Source: Candidatus Didemnitutus sp.
GTDB taxonomy: Bacteria; Verrucomicrobiota; Verrucomicrobiia; Opitutales; Opitutaceae
Assembly (NCBI GenBank): GCA_017991595.1
Contig: JAGOQJ010000007.1
Location: forward strand, 78,023 to 142,022
Direction of reading: 5' to 3'
DNA: 64,000 nt
In this document: piece by piece, positions 10,262 through 27,683 of the stretch
Numbering within the stretch: the first letter of the stretch is position 1
Layout: each line of letters starts with the position of its first letter
Translations under genes and position numbers: made by a program
The notes under the pieces: generated by a model
What the model saw: the letters and a program-made list of their open reading frames with translations, nothing else
Database searches by the model: none
What the model was told of the DNA's origin: nothing

Positions 10262-10804
10262 ATGGCTGCGCGCTCGTCCCGTCCTCGCTGGCTCGCCGCC
10301 GGCTTGCTGCTGATCGGCATCCTCGCTGTTGCGACGTGGTGGCTGTGGCGGCGATCGTCCACGGCGCCGCGCGAAGCGGCGCCAACTCCTGTGGCGGTTG
10401 TTCATCCCGCAGGCGCGCCGGAACGCGCGCACTCGCCAGCTGCGTCAGCTGCGGACTCGGCCGGGGCGCGCCTGCTCGCCGCGGACGGTTCCCCGCGCGA
10501 GGATTTGGCGGCCTTGCTCGATCTGGTCGACACGCTGTTGCAGACGGTGCCGGTGATGCAGCGACCGCCGCTGGGCTTCGACACCGATCTGGCGCGGGCG
10601 TTGGCCGATCCGGATTTGATGGGCGAGGCGGCGTTGCCACCCACGCATCCCGCCTTGCGGGACGGGCGACTGGTCGATCGCTGGGGCAGCCCTTGGCTGG
10701 TGCACCCGTTGTCGAGCGACGTCATCCAGCTGCGCAGCGCCGGGCCGGATCGCCGGTTGTTCACGGCCGACGACCTCGTCGCCCCGCCGGATCCGGAGAC
10801 CTGA
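10262..10804 (+). CDS. Membrane-anchored protein with pseudopilin-like tail
   Basis: A 180-residue protein of unknown function. It has one N-terminal membrane helix (WLAAGLLLIGILAVATWWLW) followed by an alanine- and proline-rich linker. The C-terminal 45 residues read DRWGSPWLVHPLSSDVIQLR then AGPDRRLFTADDLV, which recalls the end of type II secretion GspG pseudopilins (a DPWG-type start and a terminal D-rich calcium loop). The N-terminus lacks a prepilin cleavage site. It begins nine bases after the DUF1501 gene and closes that operon, so it may help in the same export or assembly process. Confidence 0.55.
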   Translation: MAARSSRPRWLAAGLLLIGILAVATWWLWRRSSTAPREAAPTPVAVVHPAGAPERAHSPAASAADSAGARLLAADGSPREDLAALLDLVDTLLQTVPVMQRPPLGFDTDLARALADPDLMGEAALPPTHPALRDGRLVDRWGSPWLVHPLSSDVIQLRSAGPDRRLFTADDLVAPPDPET

Positions 10805-10806
10805 GG

Positions 10807-10825
10807 GCGGAATGCGGATTGCGGA
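10807..10825. repeat. Short GCGGAAT-type direct repeat
   Basis: Three near-copies of a seven-base unit (GCGGAAT, GCGGATT, GCGGAGC) sit immediately after the stop of the preceding gene. Related GCGGAA-type sequence occurs inside purL (24436-24464 and 26381-26416). I regard it as a member of the short dispersed repeats frequent in this group of bacteria; that classification is from memory of the pattern, not from a search. Confidence 0.45.
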
Positions 10826-10904
10826 GCGGGCCGGGGACTGTTGATTTTGCGGCGGCTGCGGGAACCCTTTCCGCGCCGCGCACTCTGAAATCCGTCTCCC
10901 TGCG

Positions 10905-12137
10905 ATGCCCTGGCCCCTCTATCTCGCGTTGAAGCAGCTGTTCCCCACCGGACGGCTGTCCTTCTTCACGCTGATCTCGATCCTCGGGGTCGGCTTGGGC
11001 GTGGCGCTGATGCTGGTGTCGACGAGCGTGATGGGCGGCTTCGGCCATCAGATCAAAAAGATGATCATCGACACGCAGGGCGAGGTGCAGGTCCGCGCCC
11101 GCTTGCCGCTCAACGAGGCGTCGGCGCCGCGCGTCGAGCAGGCGCTGCGCGACAATACGGCGGTCGCCGGCTATGCGCCGTATGCGGCGGGGTTTGTGAT
11201 GATCGAATTCCAGAAGCGCCCGGTGTTCCCGACAATCACCGGCTTCGACGTGGAGCGCATGAAACGCGTCATCCCGCTCGAGCGCTACCTCCTGGCCGGT
11301 TCCCTCGACGATCTCGACGATGACTCCGTCATCCTCAGCTCGATCCTCGCTCGCAACCTCGGTGTCGGTGTCGGCGACACCGTGAGCGTCTACTCGCCGC
11401 TGATGATGGAGCGGCTGAAGGCCAACGAAGTGCTGCTCCCGCGCGAGGTGCGCGTCGCCGCCATCTTCCAAATCGGCCACCAGCAACTCGACAGCTCGAC
11501 GGTGCTCTGCTCGCTCCGCCTGATGCAGGATCTCTACGGCCTCGGTCGCTCGATTCATGGCTACAACGTCCGGCTCAAACCCGGCCTCGACGAATACGCC
11601 GTCGCCTCCTCGCTCAATGCCGCGTTGCCGGCCTCCGCCTTCGCGCTGACATGGTTCGAGAGCAACGCCGACTTCCAGTCCGTGCTCAGCTTCGAGCGCA
11701 ACATGATCTTCTTCCTCCTCACCTTCATTATCATCGTGGCGGCGTTCTCCATCACGAGCTCGCTCCTGATGTCGGTCGTGCGCAAGACCCGCGAGATCGG
11801 CTTGCTCGCCGCGATGGGCGGTCGGGCGCGCGACGTCGCGCTGTGTTTCTGTGCGCAGGGCCTCGTCATCGGCGCCGGCGGCACGGCCGCGGGGCTGGCC
11901 TTCGGCTTCACGTTGCTGCACTGGCGCGATGCGTTGGTGCAGTTCATCGCCCGGATGACGATGGGGCAGGAGGCGTTCACGAAATTCTACCAGTTCACGT
12001 CCCTGCCGGCCTACACTGAGGCGAAGGACGTCGTCACGATCGTCGTCTTCTCGCTCGGCGCCGCGACGCTGGCCGGACTCATCCCCGCGTGGCGCGCCGC
12101 GCGGCTCAAACCCGTGGAGGCGCTGCGCAGTGAATAA
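10905..12137 (+). CDS. lolC: Lipoprotein-releasing ABC transporter permease (LolC/E family)
   Basis: A 410-residue inner-membrane permease with the FtsX/LolC layout: one membrane helix at the N-terminus (FTLISILGVGLGVALMLV), a large periplasmic domain of about 220 residues, then three C-terminal helices beginning FERNMIFFLLTFIIIVAAFSI. The segment VVRKTREIGLLAAMGG is the cytoplasmic coupling region typical of the family. With LolD it frees lipoproteins from the inner membrane for transport to the outer membrane. Only one permease gene is present, so it probably acts as a homodimer. Its last codons overlap the lolD start. Confidence 0.9.
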   Translation: MPWPLYLALKQLFPTGRLSFFTLISILGVGLGVALMLVSTSVMGGFGHQIKKMIIDTQGEVQVRARLPLNEASAPRVEQALRDNTAVAGYAPYAAGFVMIEFQKRPVFPTITGFDVERMKRVIPLERYLLAGSLDDLDDDSVILSSILARNLGVGVGDTVSVYSPLMMERLKANEVLLPREVRVAAIFQIGHQQLDSSTVLCSLRLMQDLYGLGRSIHGYNVRLKPGLDEYAVASSLNAALPASAFALTWFESNADFQSVLSFERNMIFFLLTFIIIVAAFSITSSLLMSVVRKTREIGLLAAMGGRARDVALCFCAQGLVIGAGGTAAGLAFGFTLLHWRDALVQFIARMTMGQEAFTKFYQFTSLPAYTEAKDVVTIVVFSLGAATLAGLIPAWRAARLKPVEALRSE

Positions 12138-12816
12138 TCCCGTCCTCCGCGCCTCCGGGCTGCGCAAGAATTACCGCAGCGGCGACGCCACGCTCGAAGT
12201 CCTGCGCGGCGTCGACCTCGCCGTCGCGCCCGGCGAAAGCGTTTCCATCCGTGGCGAATCCGGCTCGGGCAAGAGCACGCTGCTCAACCTTCTCGCCGGT
12301 CTCGACCGTCCCGACGCGGGCGACCTGCACTGGGGCGCGGAGTCCACCGCGCAGCTGACGCTAGGCGAGCTCACCGCGCGCCGGGCGCAGTTTCTCGGCA
12401 TGGTCTTCCAAGCCTATTACTTGATCCCCGAGATCGATGCGCTGGCCAACGTGCTCATGGGCGCGCGCATGCTGGGCGCGCCGGGTCGTGCCGAGCGCGA
12501 GCGCGCGGCGTCCTTGCTCCGTCGCGTCGGGCTCGCCGATCGCGCCGCCCACACGCCGGCACACCTTTCCGGCGGCGAGCGGCAGCGCGTGGCGGTGGCC
12601 CGCGCGTTGATGAACCGCCCGCAGTTGCTGCTCGCCGACGAGCCCACGGGCAACCTCGACGAGCGCACGGGCGAAGAGGTCATCCGCCTGCTGCTCGAAG
12701 TCTGCGCCGAGGAGCGCACCGCGCTCGTGCTGGTGACGCACAACGCCGCCCACGCCGCACGCACGCAACGCCAGCTTTTCCTGCATCAGGGCCAGTGGGA
12801 CGCCACGCGGGCCTGA
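12130..12816 (+). CDS. lolD: Lipoprotein-releasing ABC transporter ATPase
   Basis: A 228-residue ABC ATPase with all core motifs: Walker [10 protein letters not shown], signature [15 protein letters not shown], Walker [13 protein letters not shown], and the switch histidine in VLVTHN. It is the energy-coupling subunit of the LolCD lipoprotein release system. The GTG start at 12130 overlaps the last eight bases of the permease gene, so the two are translationally coupled. Length and motif spacing are normal for the LolD/MacB group. Confidence 0.93.
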   Translation: MNNPVLRASGLRKNYRSGDATLEVLRGVDLAVAPGESVSIRGESGSGKSTLLNLLAGLDRPDAGDLHWGAESTAQLTLGELTARRAQFLGMVFQAYYLIPEIDALANVLMGARMLGAPGRAERERAASLLRRVGLADRAAHTPAHLSGGERQRVAVARALMNRPQLLLADEPTGNLDERTGEEVIRLLLEVCAEERTALVLVTHNAAHAARTQRQLFLHQGQWDATRA

Positions 12817-12889
12817 GCGGCGTGCCGCTCTGTGTGTGCAGGGCATCTTTCGTATGGCCCCCGCGTTCGTGGGTGCTACGTTCGCCGCC

Positions 12890-13876
12890 ATGGCCAAACC
12901 GAAGATCAAGTGCGGAGTCGCGGGCGTCGGATCGCTCGGCCAGCACCATGCCCGGATTTATGCCTCGTTGCCCAATGCCGAACTCGTCGGCATCTACGAG
13001 GCCAGCGACGCCCGCGCGGCGGAAATCTGCGCGAAGCACCAGTGCCGCCGCTTCGCCACGCTCGCCGAGCTCGGTGCCGCCTGCGAGGTGGTCAGTGTCG
13101 TCGTGCCGACCGACAAGCATGCCGAGGTCGCCCTGCCGCTGCTGGCGGCGGGTTGCCACCTGCTGATCGAGAAGCCGCTCTGTGCGACCCTCGAGGAGGC
13201 CGAGCAGGTGCTCGCCGCGGCGCAAAAGGCGGGGCGCATCGTGCAGGTCGGGCATATCGAGCATTTCAACCCGGTGATGAGCTACCTCGAGAAGCACACC
13301 GGCCGCCCGCAATACATCACCACCGAGCGCCTCGCGCCCTACACGACACGCGGCACCGAGGTGGGCGTCGTGCTCGACCTGATGATCCACGACATCGGCA
13401 TCGTGCTCGCGCTCGTGAAGTCGCCCATCCGCAAGATCGACAGCGTGGGCATAAGCGTGCTCTCGAAGACCGAGGATATCGCGAACGCGCGCATCGAGTT
13501 CGAGAACGGCTGCGTGGCCAACCTCAGCGCCTCGCGCATGAGCCTGAAGAAAAACCGCGAGATTCGCGTCTTTCAGGACAACGCCTACCTCTCGCTCGAT
13601 TTCATGAACCAGAAGGGGCACCTGGTGAAGAAGAGCGACATCGTCGCCTATGGGCTGAAGCTGAAGATCGGCCTCGCCAAGGCCGGCGACGCCTCCTCGA
13701 TCCCCGTGCACGAGATTCCGATCGAGAAGGGCGAGCCGCTCGCGATCGAGCTGGCGCATTTCCTCGAGAGCGTCGGCGCGGCGCGCCAGCCCAAGGTCGG
13801 CGGCGAACTCGGTCGCTCCGCCCTGCAGGTGGCGATGGCCATCACCGAGCAGATCCGGCAGGGGGCCAAGTCGTGA
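12890..13876 (+). CDS. Gfo/Idh/MocA oxidoreductase beside lpxB (GnnA-like)
   Basis: A 328-residue NAD(P)-dependent oxidoreductase. The N-terminal Rossmann fold carries GVAGVGSLGQHHARIY; the family EKP motif is in LLIEKPL, and GHIEHFNP and VVLDLMIHDIGIVLALV follow. This form is the one usually found in lipid A gene neighbourhoods. In Acidithiobacillus a member, GnnA, oxidises UDP-GlcNAc at C3 so that GnnB can aminate it for amide-linked lipid A. The position 40 bases before lpxB supports a lipid A role, but no GnnB-like aminotransferase is here, so the substrate is inferred. The ATG at 12890 starts MAKPKIKCGV; an upstream in-frame ATG at 12836 is less convincing. Confidence 0.75.
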   Translation: MAKPKIKCGVAGVGSLGQHHARIYASLPNAELVGIYEASDARAAEICAKHQCRRFATLAELGAACEVVSVVVPTDKHAEVALPLLAAGCHLLIEKPLCATLEEAEQVLAAAQKAGRIVQVGHIEHFNPVMSYLEKHTGRPQYITTERLAPYTTRGTEVGVVLDLMIHDIGIVLALVKSPIRKIDSVGISVLSKTEDIANARIEFENGCVANLSASRMSLKKNREIRVFQDNAYLSLDFMNQKGHLVKKSDIVAYGLKLKIGLAKAGDASSIPVHEIPIEKGEPLAIELAHFLESVGAARQPKVGGELGRSALQVAMAITEQIRQGAKS

Positions 13877-13916
13877 TGGTCGTCCGCGGGCAGATAAATC
13901 GGGTCCGGTCGCAGCC

Positions 13917-15083
13917 ATGAAAGTCGTTCCGGTCACCTCGTTGCCGGCGCCGCGCGACGGAGCCGTCGATCTCCTCTTCATCGCCGGGGAACACTCGGGC
14001 GACGAACATGCGGCGCGCCTGATCGCGGAGCTGCGACGCAAGCAGCCAGAGCTGCGCATCGCGGCGCTCGGCGGTCCCGGCATGGCCGCGGCCGGCGCGC
14101 AGCTGTTGCACGATCTCACGGCGACCTCGGTGGTCGGTTTCGTCGAGGTGCTGAAACACTACGGTTTCTTCAAGTCGCTCTTCGCCGCCACGCTCGATTG
14201 GATCGCGCAGCACCGACCGCGCGCCGTGTGCTTCGTGGATTATCCGGGCTTCAACCTCCGGCTCGCGGCGCAGCTGCGGGAGCGCGGGCTGAGTGTGAAG
14301 GGTGGGGGCGCGACCAAGCTCCTGTTCTACATCTCGCCGCAAATCTGGGCGTGGAAAGCCAAGCGGCGCTTCACCATGGCGCGCGATCTCGATGCGCTCG
14401 CGACGATTTTTCCGTTCGAGCCCGCCTGCTATGCCGACACGACGCTGCCGGCGGAGTTCGTCGGGCATCCGTTCCTGGCCGACGACTACGCGGCGCCCGT
14501 GCGCTTCGATCCGGCGGGCCCCGTGCTGCTGTTGCCCGGCAGCCGCGTGCAGGCGGTGGGGCGGATCTTCCCGCTGTTGCTCGGCGGTTTCGAGGCCTAC
14601 CGGCGCAAGTGCCCCGAGGCGCGCGCCGTGGCGTTGTATCCGAGCGAAGAGGTGGCGGCTATCGCCCGTGCGGAGCTCGCGCGCTGGCCCGCGCTGGCTG
14701 GCGCGGTGGAGTTGCGCGCCAACGCCGGGGTGATGCCCGCGTCCGCCGTGCTCACGTCGAGCGGCACGATGTCGCTCCATTGCGCGTTGCAGGCGATCCC
14801 GGGTGCGATCGTCTATCGCACGAATCCGCTCACCTACCTGCTGGCCCGATGGTGGGTGAAGATCGAGTTCATCGGCATCGCCAACCTGCTGCTCCGCGAG
14901 CCGATGTATCCGGAGTTCATCCAAGGCGCGGCGACCGCTGCAGCTCTGGCCGCGCAACTGGAGGATTGTCGCACGCCCGAGCGGAGCGAGCTCACGCGCC
15001 GGCAGGCGGAGCGCTTGCGCGGGCTCCTGCATCAACCGCGCCGCGGCACGGCGGCGGACTGGGTCGCGCGGCAACTCGTTTAG
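13917..15083 (+). CDS. lpxB: Lipid A disaccharide synthase
   Basis: A 388-residue GT19 glycosyltransferase that joins UDP-2,3-diacylglucosamine and lipid X into the lipid A disaccharide at the inner membrane. Family features seen: FIAGEHSGDEHAARLI at the start, GGPGMAAAG, VVGFVEVLKH, YISPQIWAWK, LLPGSR and SSGTMSLHCAL. There is a short insertion (SVKGGGATK) before the YISPQIWAW motif. It shares strand and close spacing with the preceding oxidoreductase. Its presence shows that the organism makes lipid A. Confidence 0.95.
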   Translation: MKVVPVTSLPAPRDGAVDLLFIAGEHSGDEHAARLIAELRRKQPELRIAALGGPGMAAAGAQLLHDLTATSVVGFVEVLKHYGFFKSLFAATLDWIAQHRPRAVCFVDYPGFNLRLAAQLRERGLSVKGGGATKLLFYISPQIWAWKAKRRFTMARDLDALATIFPFEPACYADTTLPAEFVGHPFLADDYAAPVRFDPAGPVLLLPGSRVQAVGRIFPLLLGGFEAYRRKCPEARAVALYPSEEVAAIARAELARWPALAGAVELRANAGVMPASAVLTSSGTMSLHCALQAIPGAIVYRTNPLTYLLARWWVKIEFIGIANLLLREPMYPEFIQGAATAAALAAQLEDCRTPERSELTRRQAERLRGLLHQPRRGTAADWVARQLV

Positions 15084-15132
15084 AGCCGGAAAAGGGTTGG
15101 CTGACCCGCCCGGCGCGCCAAACTCTGCGCCG

Positions 15133-19440
<4,308 letters not shown>

Positions 19441-19563
19441 CACGGCCTGTGCAAGTCGTGGGCTTGCCAAGGCGGCACCGGAAACGCCAGGCGTGAAACG
19501 CGGCAGGCAGTCCGATATTTCCGGCAGGAGCCGAAGTCGATTTGCTGGTTGTGATCCCGCGCC

Positions 19564-20679
19564 TCAACGCCCGAGCCGGGCGCGCCAAGTCGGGTAGTCG
19601 CGCTCCAGCAGCGCTGCCGGCCACGTGCCATACCACTCGTAACCGGTGCGCCGCTCGCGCTCGACGTCCGCGAGACTGGGCACGCGTTGGCCGCTGCGGT
19701 TGGCGAGGAAGGGCTGGCTGGTCTCGAGATCGTAGAACCGCGCCCACAGCGGCGGTGCGGCCGGATCGGGCACCGTGCGCCGGTCGGTCGTGCTCGTGTG
19801 CCACTCGTATTTCACCGGCTCGGCGGCGACGGTCTCATAGCGCAGGCCGTGGATCGTCGCGCTGCGGAACCACGCCACGGCGGATTCGACTGCCGCGACG
19901 ACTTCGGGCGACGGTGCCTCGAGGCTCATGAGGTAGCGCACGACCACGACACTCTCGCGGCAGACGAGGCCCGGCAGCTCGAAACTGCGCGCGCCGACCG
20001 GCTCGAGCGTGACGTGGTGGTATTGCCCGGCCCAGATCGTGCGCCGCTCGCCTTGGCGGACCTGCAGGCGCAAGATGCAGGCGTTGCCGCGTTCGACCGC
20101 CGCGGCGGCGCGCGTGCGACGCTTGGCGTCGACGAAGGCGAAAGGCGGGTGCGCTTCGGCGACTTGCTGCAAGATCCGCAGCACATCGGGCAGCACGTCG
20201 TCGGCGAAGGTCAGGTGCGGCCGATAGCCTGCCGTGCTCGGAAACGAGTGCGGGAATCCGCCACTCGGATGCTGGGCCGCGAAGAGAAAGTCGAGGCCAC
20301 GCAACGCGCCTTCGCGGTAGCGGGCGTCACCGGTGAGATCGAAGGCCCCGGCGAGGTAGGCGATTTGCGGCCAGGTGTTGCGGTTGTCGAGGCTCGTGTC
20401 GGTTTTAGCGCGGTCGGCGAGAAGCTGCTTCTGCTCGTCATCGGACAGGATGCGCAGCGGGTCCTCGTTCTCGCGCCAGCCGCCGTTGGCGCGCTGGTAG
20501 AGGAGAATATTGTCCGCGATGCCGCGCACGTCGTCCTCGGCGAGGCGCGGATAGTCGGTCGTGTGGTGCGAATTCTGCCAATGATGGATGCCGTCCGCGA
20601 AACCATCGAGCGGCAGCGGCGGTGCGGCGCAGGCGGAGATCGTCGCGGTGGCAAAGGCGAGCCAGAGAGAACAGCGCAT
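19564..20679 (-). CDS. Pectate lyase, PL10 family, probable lipoprotein
   Basis: A 371-residue secreted lyase that would cleave de-esterified pectin by beta-elimination. The N-terminus ends in ISAC, a lipobox with the lipidation cysteine at residue 17. PL10 features follow: NILLYQRANGGW, SLDNRNTWPQIAYLA, GLDFLFAAQHPSGGFP, WAGQYHHVTLEPVGARSFEL and ARFYDLETSQPFLANRSG. The arginine in the GARSFE segment lies where PL10 enzymes keep their catalytic arginine. Where the second PL10 domain in this window (at 55.3 kb) reads HITFNDGAM, this one reads HLTFADDVL, so part of the calcium/substrate site differs. It lies 25 kb from the pectin cluster, divergent from a ParB-like gene. Confidence 0.85.
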   Translation of the reverse strand: MRCSLWLAFATATISACAAPPLPLDGFADGIHHWQNSHHTTDYPRLAEDDVRGIADNILLYQRANGGWRENEDPLRILSDDEQKQLLADRAKTDTSLDNRNTWPQIAYLAGAFDLTGDARYREGALRGLDFLFAAQHPSGGFPHSFPSTAGYRPHLTFADDVLPDVLRILQQVAEAHPPFAFVDAKRRTRAAAAVERGNACILRLQVRQGERRTIWAGQYHHVTLEPVGARSFELPGLVCRESVVVVRYLMSLEAPSPEVVAAVESAVAWFRSATIHGLRYETVAAEPVKYEWHTSTTDRRTVPDPAAPPLWARFYDLETSQPFLANRSGQRVPSLADVERERRTGYEWYGTWPAALLERDYPTWRARLGR

Positions 20680-20791
20680 GACGCCGCCACGTTACTCATC
20701 CCGTCGGGCGACGGAAGCCGCGAGTGCGGTTGGCGGCTGGTTTCGTCTTGTGCGGGCGGTGGGGTTGCCGGCACAAACACGCCCTTTTTTC

Positions 20792-21649
20792 ATGACCAGC
20801 CAGACCCAGGAAATTCCTCTCGATAAGATCAACCTCTTCGGCGGCACGCAGACGCGCGTGAAGACGAACGACGACGCGGTCGAAAGCTACGCGGAAGAAA
20901 TGGCGCGCGGCACGGTCTTCCCGCCGATCTCGCTCTACTTCGACGGCTCCACCTACTGGCTCGCCGACGGCTTCCACCGCTATCTCGCGACTAAGCGCAA
21001 CGGCACGCCCGCGATCGCAGCGGAAGTCCAGCCCGGCGGACGCACCGAGGCGCTCCGCCACGCGCTCGGCGCCAACGCGACCAACGGCATCTACCGCACG
21101 AACGGCGACAAGCGCCACGCGGTCGAGATCGCCCTCGAAGAGTGGCCCGAGTTGGCTAACACCGTGCTGGCGGAAATCTGCAAGGTGTCGGTCGAACTCG
21201 TCCGTGGCTGTCGCCAGCAGATGCAGAAAGCCGGCCGCATCCCCGAGGTGATCACGGTCACCGGGCGCGACGGGAAAAACTATCCCGGCGCAGTCGAGCG
21301 TCAGCCGCGCGGTAAGACCGAGGAGGCTTCGAGCGAGAAGGGCGGTGGCGGGGGCGGCGGAGGCTTCTCCAAGGGCAAAGGCGACGCCGGTGCGCTTGGC
21401 GGCTCGACGAGCGAACTCGAGCAGGAGGCGCGGCAGATGATCCGCAACGGCGAGATCAATCCCTTCGAGTTGGCGAAAATGTCCAGCGCCACGCCGATCG
21501 ACTACGCCGTGACCACGGTGAAGTTGCTCGAGACCATGCGTCGCGATCACCCGCAGCGTCGCGAAGGGTTGGTGAAGATCCGCGATTGGATCGACCGCGA
21601 GTTGCGCGGGGAAAATGCGTCGGCGGTGGTGGTGGCGTCTGCTGGCTGA
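20792..21649 (+). CDS. Stand-alone ParB-like (ParB/Srx N-domain) protein
   Basis: A 285-residue protein. Residues 5-95 match the ParB N-terminal nucleotide-binding fold, with IPLDKINLFGGTQTR and a variant core WLADGFHRYLATKRNGT in place of the GERRWRA region of chromosomal ParB. Residues 100-150 may contain a helix-turn-helix (TVLAEICKVSVELVRGCRQQ). A glycine-rich linker (KGGGGGGGGFSKGKG) separates this from a C-terminal helical part. No parA or parS-like repeat lies nearby, so a role in chromosome partition is doubtful. The ATG at 20792 begins the homologous region. It is divergent from the PL10 gene. Confidence 0.7.
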   Translation: MTSQTQEIPLDKINLFGGTQTRVKTNDDAVESYAEEMARGTVFPPISLYFDGSTYWLADGFHRYLATKRNGTPAIAAEVQPGGRTEALRHALGANATNGIYRTNGDKRHAVEIALEEWPELANTVLAEICKVSVELVRGCRQQMQKAGRIPEVITVTGRDGKNYPGAVERQPRGKTEEASSEKGGGGGGGGFSKGKGDAGALGGSTSELEQEARQMIRNGEINPFELAKMSSATPIDYAVTTVKLLETMRRDHPQRREGLVKIRDWIDRELRGENASAVVVASAG

Positions 21650-21671
21650 GCGCGATGGGGCGCGGGGGCGT

Positions 21672-23090
21672 TCAGATTTTCTGCGCCTTCCATGTGCCGC
21701 GTCTGAATAGCGCGGCACTCCAGAGCGTCAGCACCGAGAACGACACGGGCACGGCGAGATAGACGCCCAGCGGACCGAGCCCGACGGGCTGGGCCAGCGC
21801 CCAAGCCAGTGGCACTTGGCCGAGCCAGAAGCAGAAGAAGTTGAGGCGGGTCGGCGTCCACGTGTCGCCCGAGCCGTTGAAGGTCGCTTCGTAGCACATG
21901 CCCGCGGCGTAGAGCGGGAAGGCGAGGCTGATGATCCAGAGCGCGCGCACGGCCTCGGGGAACACGGCGGGGTCGGTCGTGAAGATGCCGACGATGAGGC
22001 GGGAGAGTGCGATGAAGATCAGCCCGATTACGCCGAGAAAGATCATGTTGTAGCGCACGGCGAGGCGGATGGCCTCTTCCGCGCGGTCGGGCCGTCCGGC
22101 GCCGAGATTCTGGCCGACGAGGGTGGCGCCGGCATTGGCGAGGCCCCACGCAGGCATGAGCGCGAAGATGACGACGCGGATCGCAATGGTGTAGCCGGCC
22201 AGCACGGAGCTGCCGAAGGGCGCCATGATCTTGAACAGGCCGACCCAACTCGTGGTCGCGATGAGCAACTGCGCGATGCCGTTGCCCGAAGTCTTCAAGA
22301 TGGTGCCCATCACGCCCGGCTGCGGCAGCAGATCACGCCAGTGCAGGCGGATCTGGCCGGGACGGCCGGTGAGGTGCCAGAGCTGGTAACAGACGCCGAT
22401 GCCGCGTCCGATGTTGGTCGCCACGGCGGCGCCGGTCACGCCGAGCTCGGGGAAGGGTCCCCAGCCGAAGATGAAGCACGGATCGAGGACGATGTTCAGG
22501 CCGTTCGCCAGCCAGAGCGTGCGCATGGCGATGGTGGCGTCGCCGGCGCCGCGGAAGACGGCGTTGATGAGAAAAATCAGGAATACAGTGATGTTCCCGC
22601 CGAGCATGATCCGGGCGTAGCCCGTGCCGAGGGGCACGATGCGTTCGTCGGCACCCATGAGGCGCAGGATGTCCGCGGCGAACCAGCCGAAGCCGAGGCC
22701 GAGCAGCGCGGACACGCCCGCACCGAGCAGGATGATCTGGCCCGCGGCGTGGGCGGCCTGTGCGGGATTCTTTTCCCCGATGCGCCGTGCCACCATGGCG
22801 GTCGCCGCGAACGAGATGCCGATGGCGACGGCATAGATGAGGGACATGACCGACTCGGTCAGGCCGATGACGGCCACCGCCTCGGCGCCGAGGCGCGAGA
22901 CCCAGAAGACGTCGACGACGGCGAAGAGAGACTCCATCGACATCTCGAGCACCATCGGCACGGAGAGCAGCAGGATGGCCTGCTTGAGCGGCAGGGTCGT
23001 GAAGTCGCTGTGCGTGCCCTTGATGGCCTGCCAGACGCTGCGCCAGAAAGGCGGCGCCGGTGTTGCGGAAGGTTGCGCGGATGCGGTCAT
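21672..23090 (-). CDS. MATE-family multidrug/sodium antiporter
   Basis: A 472-residue exporter with about twelve membrane helices in two repeats. Family segments include LSVPMVLEMSMESLFAVVDVFWVSRLGAEAVA in the first helices and AGYTIAIRVVIF and GLANAGATLVGQNLGAGRPDRAEEA at the start of the second half. MATE proteins exchange cations for drugs or metabolites across the inner membrane. The substrate cannot be told from sequence. The gene stands alone on the minus strand and converges with the ParB-like gene. Confidence 0.88.
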   Translation of the reverse strand: MTASAQPSATPAPPFWRSVWQAIKGTHSDFTTLPLKQAILLLSVPMVLEMSMESLFAVVDVFWVSRLGAEAVAVIGLTESVMSLIYAVAIGISFAATAMVARRIGEKNPAQAAHAAGQIILLGAGVSALLGLGFGWFAADILRLMGADERIVPLGTGYARIMLGGNITVFLIFLINAVFRGAGDATIAMRTLWLANGLNIVLDPCFIFGWGPFPELGVTGAAVATNIGRGIGVCYQLWHLTGRPGQIRLHWRDLLPQPGVMGTILKTSGNGIAQLLIATTSWVGLFKIMAPFGSSVLAGYTIAIRVVIFALMPAWGLANAGATLVGQNLGAGRPDRAEEAIRLAVRYNMIFLGVIGLIFIALSRLIVGIFTTDPAVFPEAVRALWIISLAFPLYAAGMCYEATFNGSGDTWTPTRLNFFCFWLGQVPLAWALAQPVGLGPLGVYLAVPVSFSVLTLWSAALFRRGTWKAQKI

Positions 23091-23227
23091 GCGTGGAGAC
23101 CTTGGTCAGCAGCTTGGGCGAGGAGTTCGCCAAAATCGACGAAGCAATCTCACCTCAGCGGGCACACTCAGTGGGCACAGACAGGCGGGAAAAACGGAGC
23201 CGATGGCGCCGGGTAGCGCGGCAAGGG

Positions 23228-23629
23228 TCAAGCTGCCGGACCGGCGGACGGTTTCGCTCGTTGAAGCGGAAGGACCTGTTGGATGGCGGCGAGCAGGTCG
23301 GCCGGTTGGATGGGCTTGATGAGGGCGGCAGCGATGCCGAGCTCGTCCAAGGTCGGCCGGATGCGGTGATCGGCGGGCGAGGTGAGCATCACGACGGGGA
23401 TGCGTTGCAGCTCGGGCTTGGAGCGCATCAGCGTCAGCAACTCGACGCCGTCCATGATCGGCATGCTGACGTCGAGGAGGATGATGTTCGGCATGGCCTT
23501 CTCCATCGCGAAGAGGGCGTTGAAGCCGTTGGAGGCCTCGGTCACGAGCACGTCGAAAGGCGCGAGGGCCCGTTTGGCAAGCTCGCGCACGGGTTTGGCG
23601 TCGTCGACGACGAGAATGACGGCGGGCAT
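23228..23629 (-). CDS. Single-domain response regulator (CheY-like)
   Basis: A 133-residue receiver domain without any output domain. The acidic pair is in LVVDDAKPVR, the phospho-acceptor Asp in ILLDVSMPIMDG, the conserved threonine in VVMLTSP and the lysine in ALIKPIQP. The gene starts only 13 bases after the purL stop on the same strand and is probably co-transcribed with it. Single receivers act in phosphorelays or bind partner proteins. The hybrid kinase at 15-19 kb lacks an Hpt domain, but nothing links the two directly. Confidence 0.85.
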   Translation of the reverse strand: MPAVILVVDDAKPVRELAKRALAPFDVLVTEASNGFNALFAMEKAMPNIILLDVSMPIMDGVELLTLMRSKPELQRIPVVMLTSPADHRIRPTLDELGIAAALIKPIQPADLLAAIQQVLPLQRAKPSAGPAA

Positions 23630-23642
23630 GCGCAGACGGGGC

Positions 23643-27635
<3,993 letters not shown>

Positions 27636-27683
27636 GGTCGGGGTCGAGGCTTCGCCGGGAAGGGAACGGCGTCAAGCGATGGA

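Noticed and set aside
21816..23216. Long open frame antisense to the MATE exporter, and similar ones at 24513-26822, 45006-47585 and 51061-53238
   Set aside because: They mirror the third-position GC bias of the genes on the opposite strand, have no family features, and are rich in repetitive D, E, G and V, the usual look of high-GC shadow frames.
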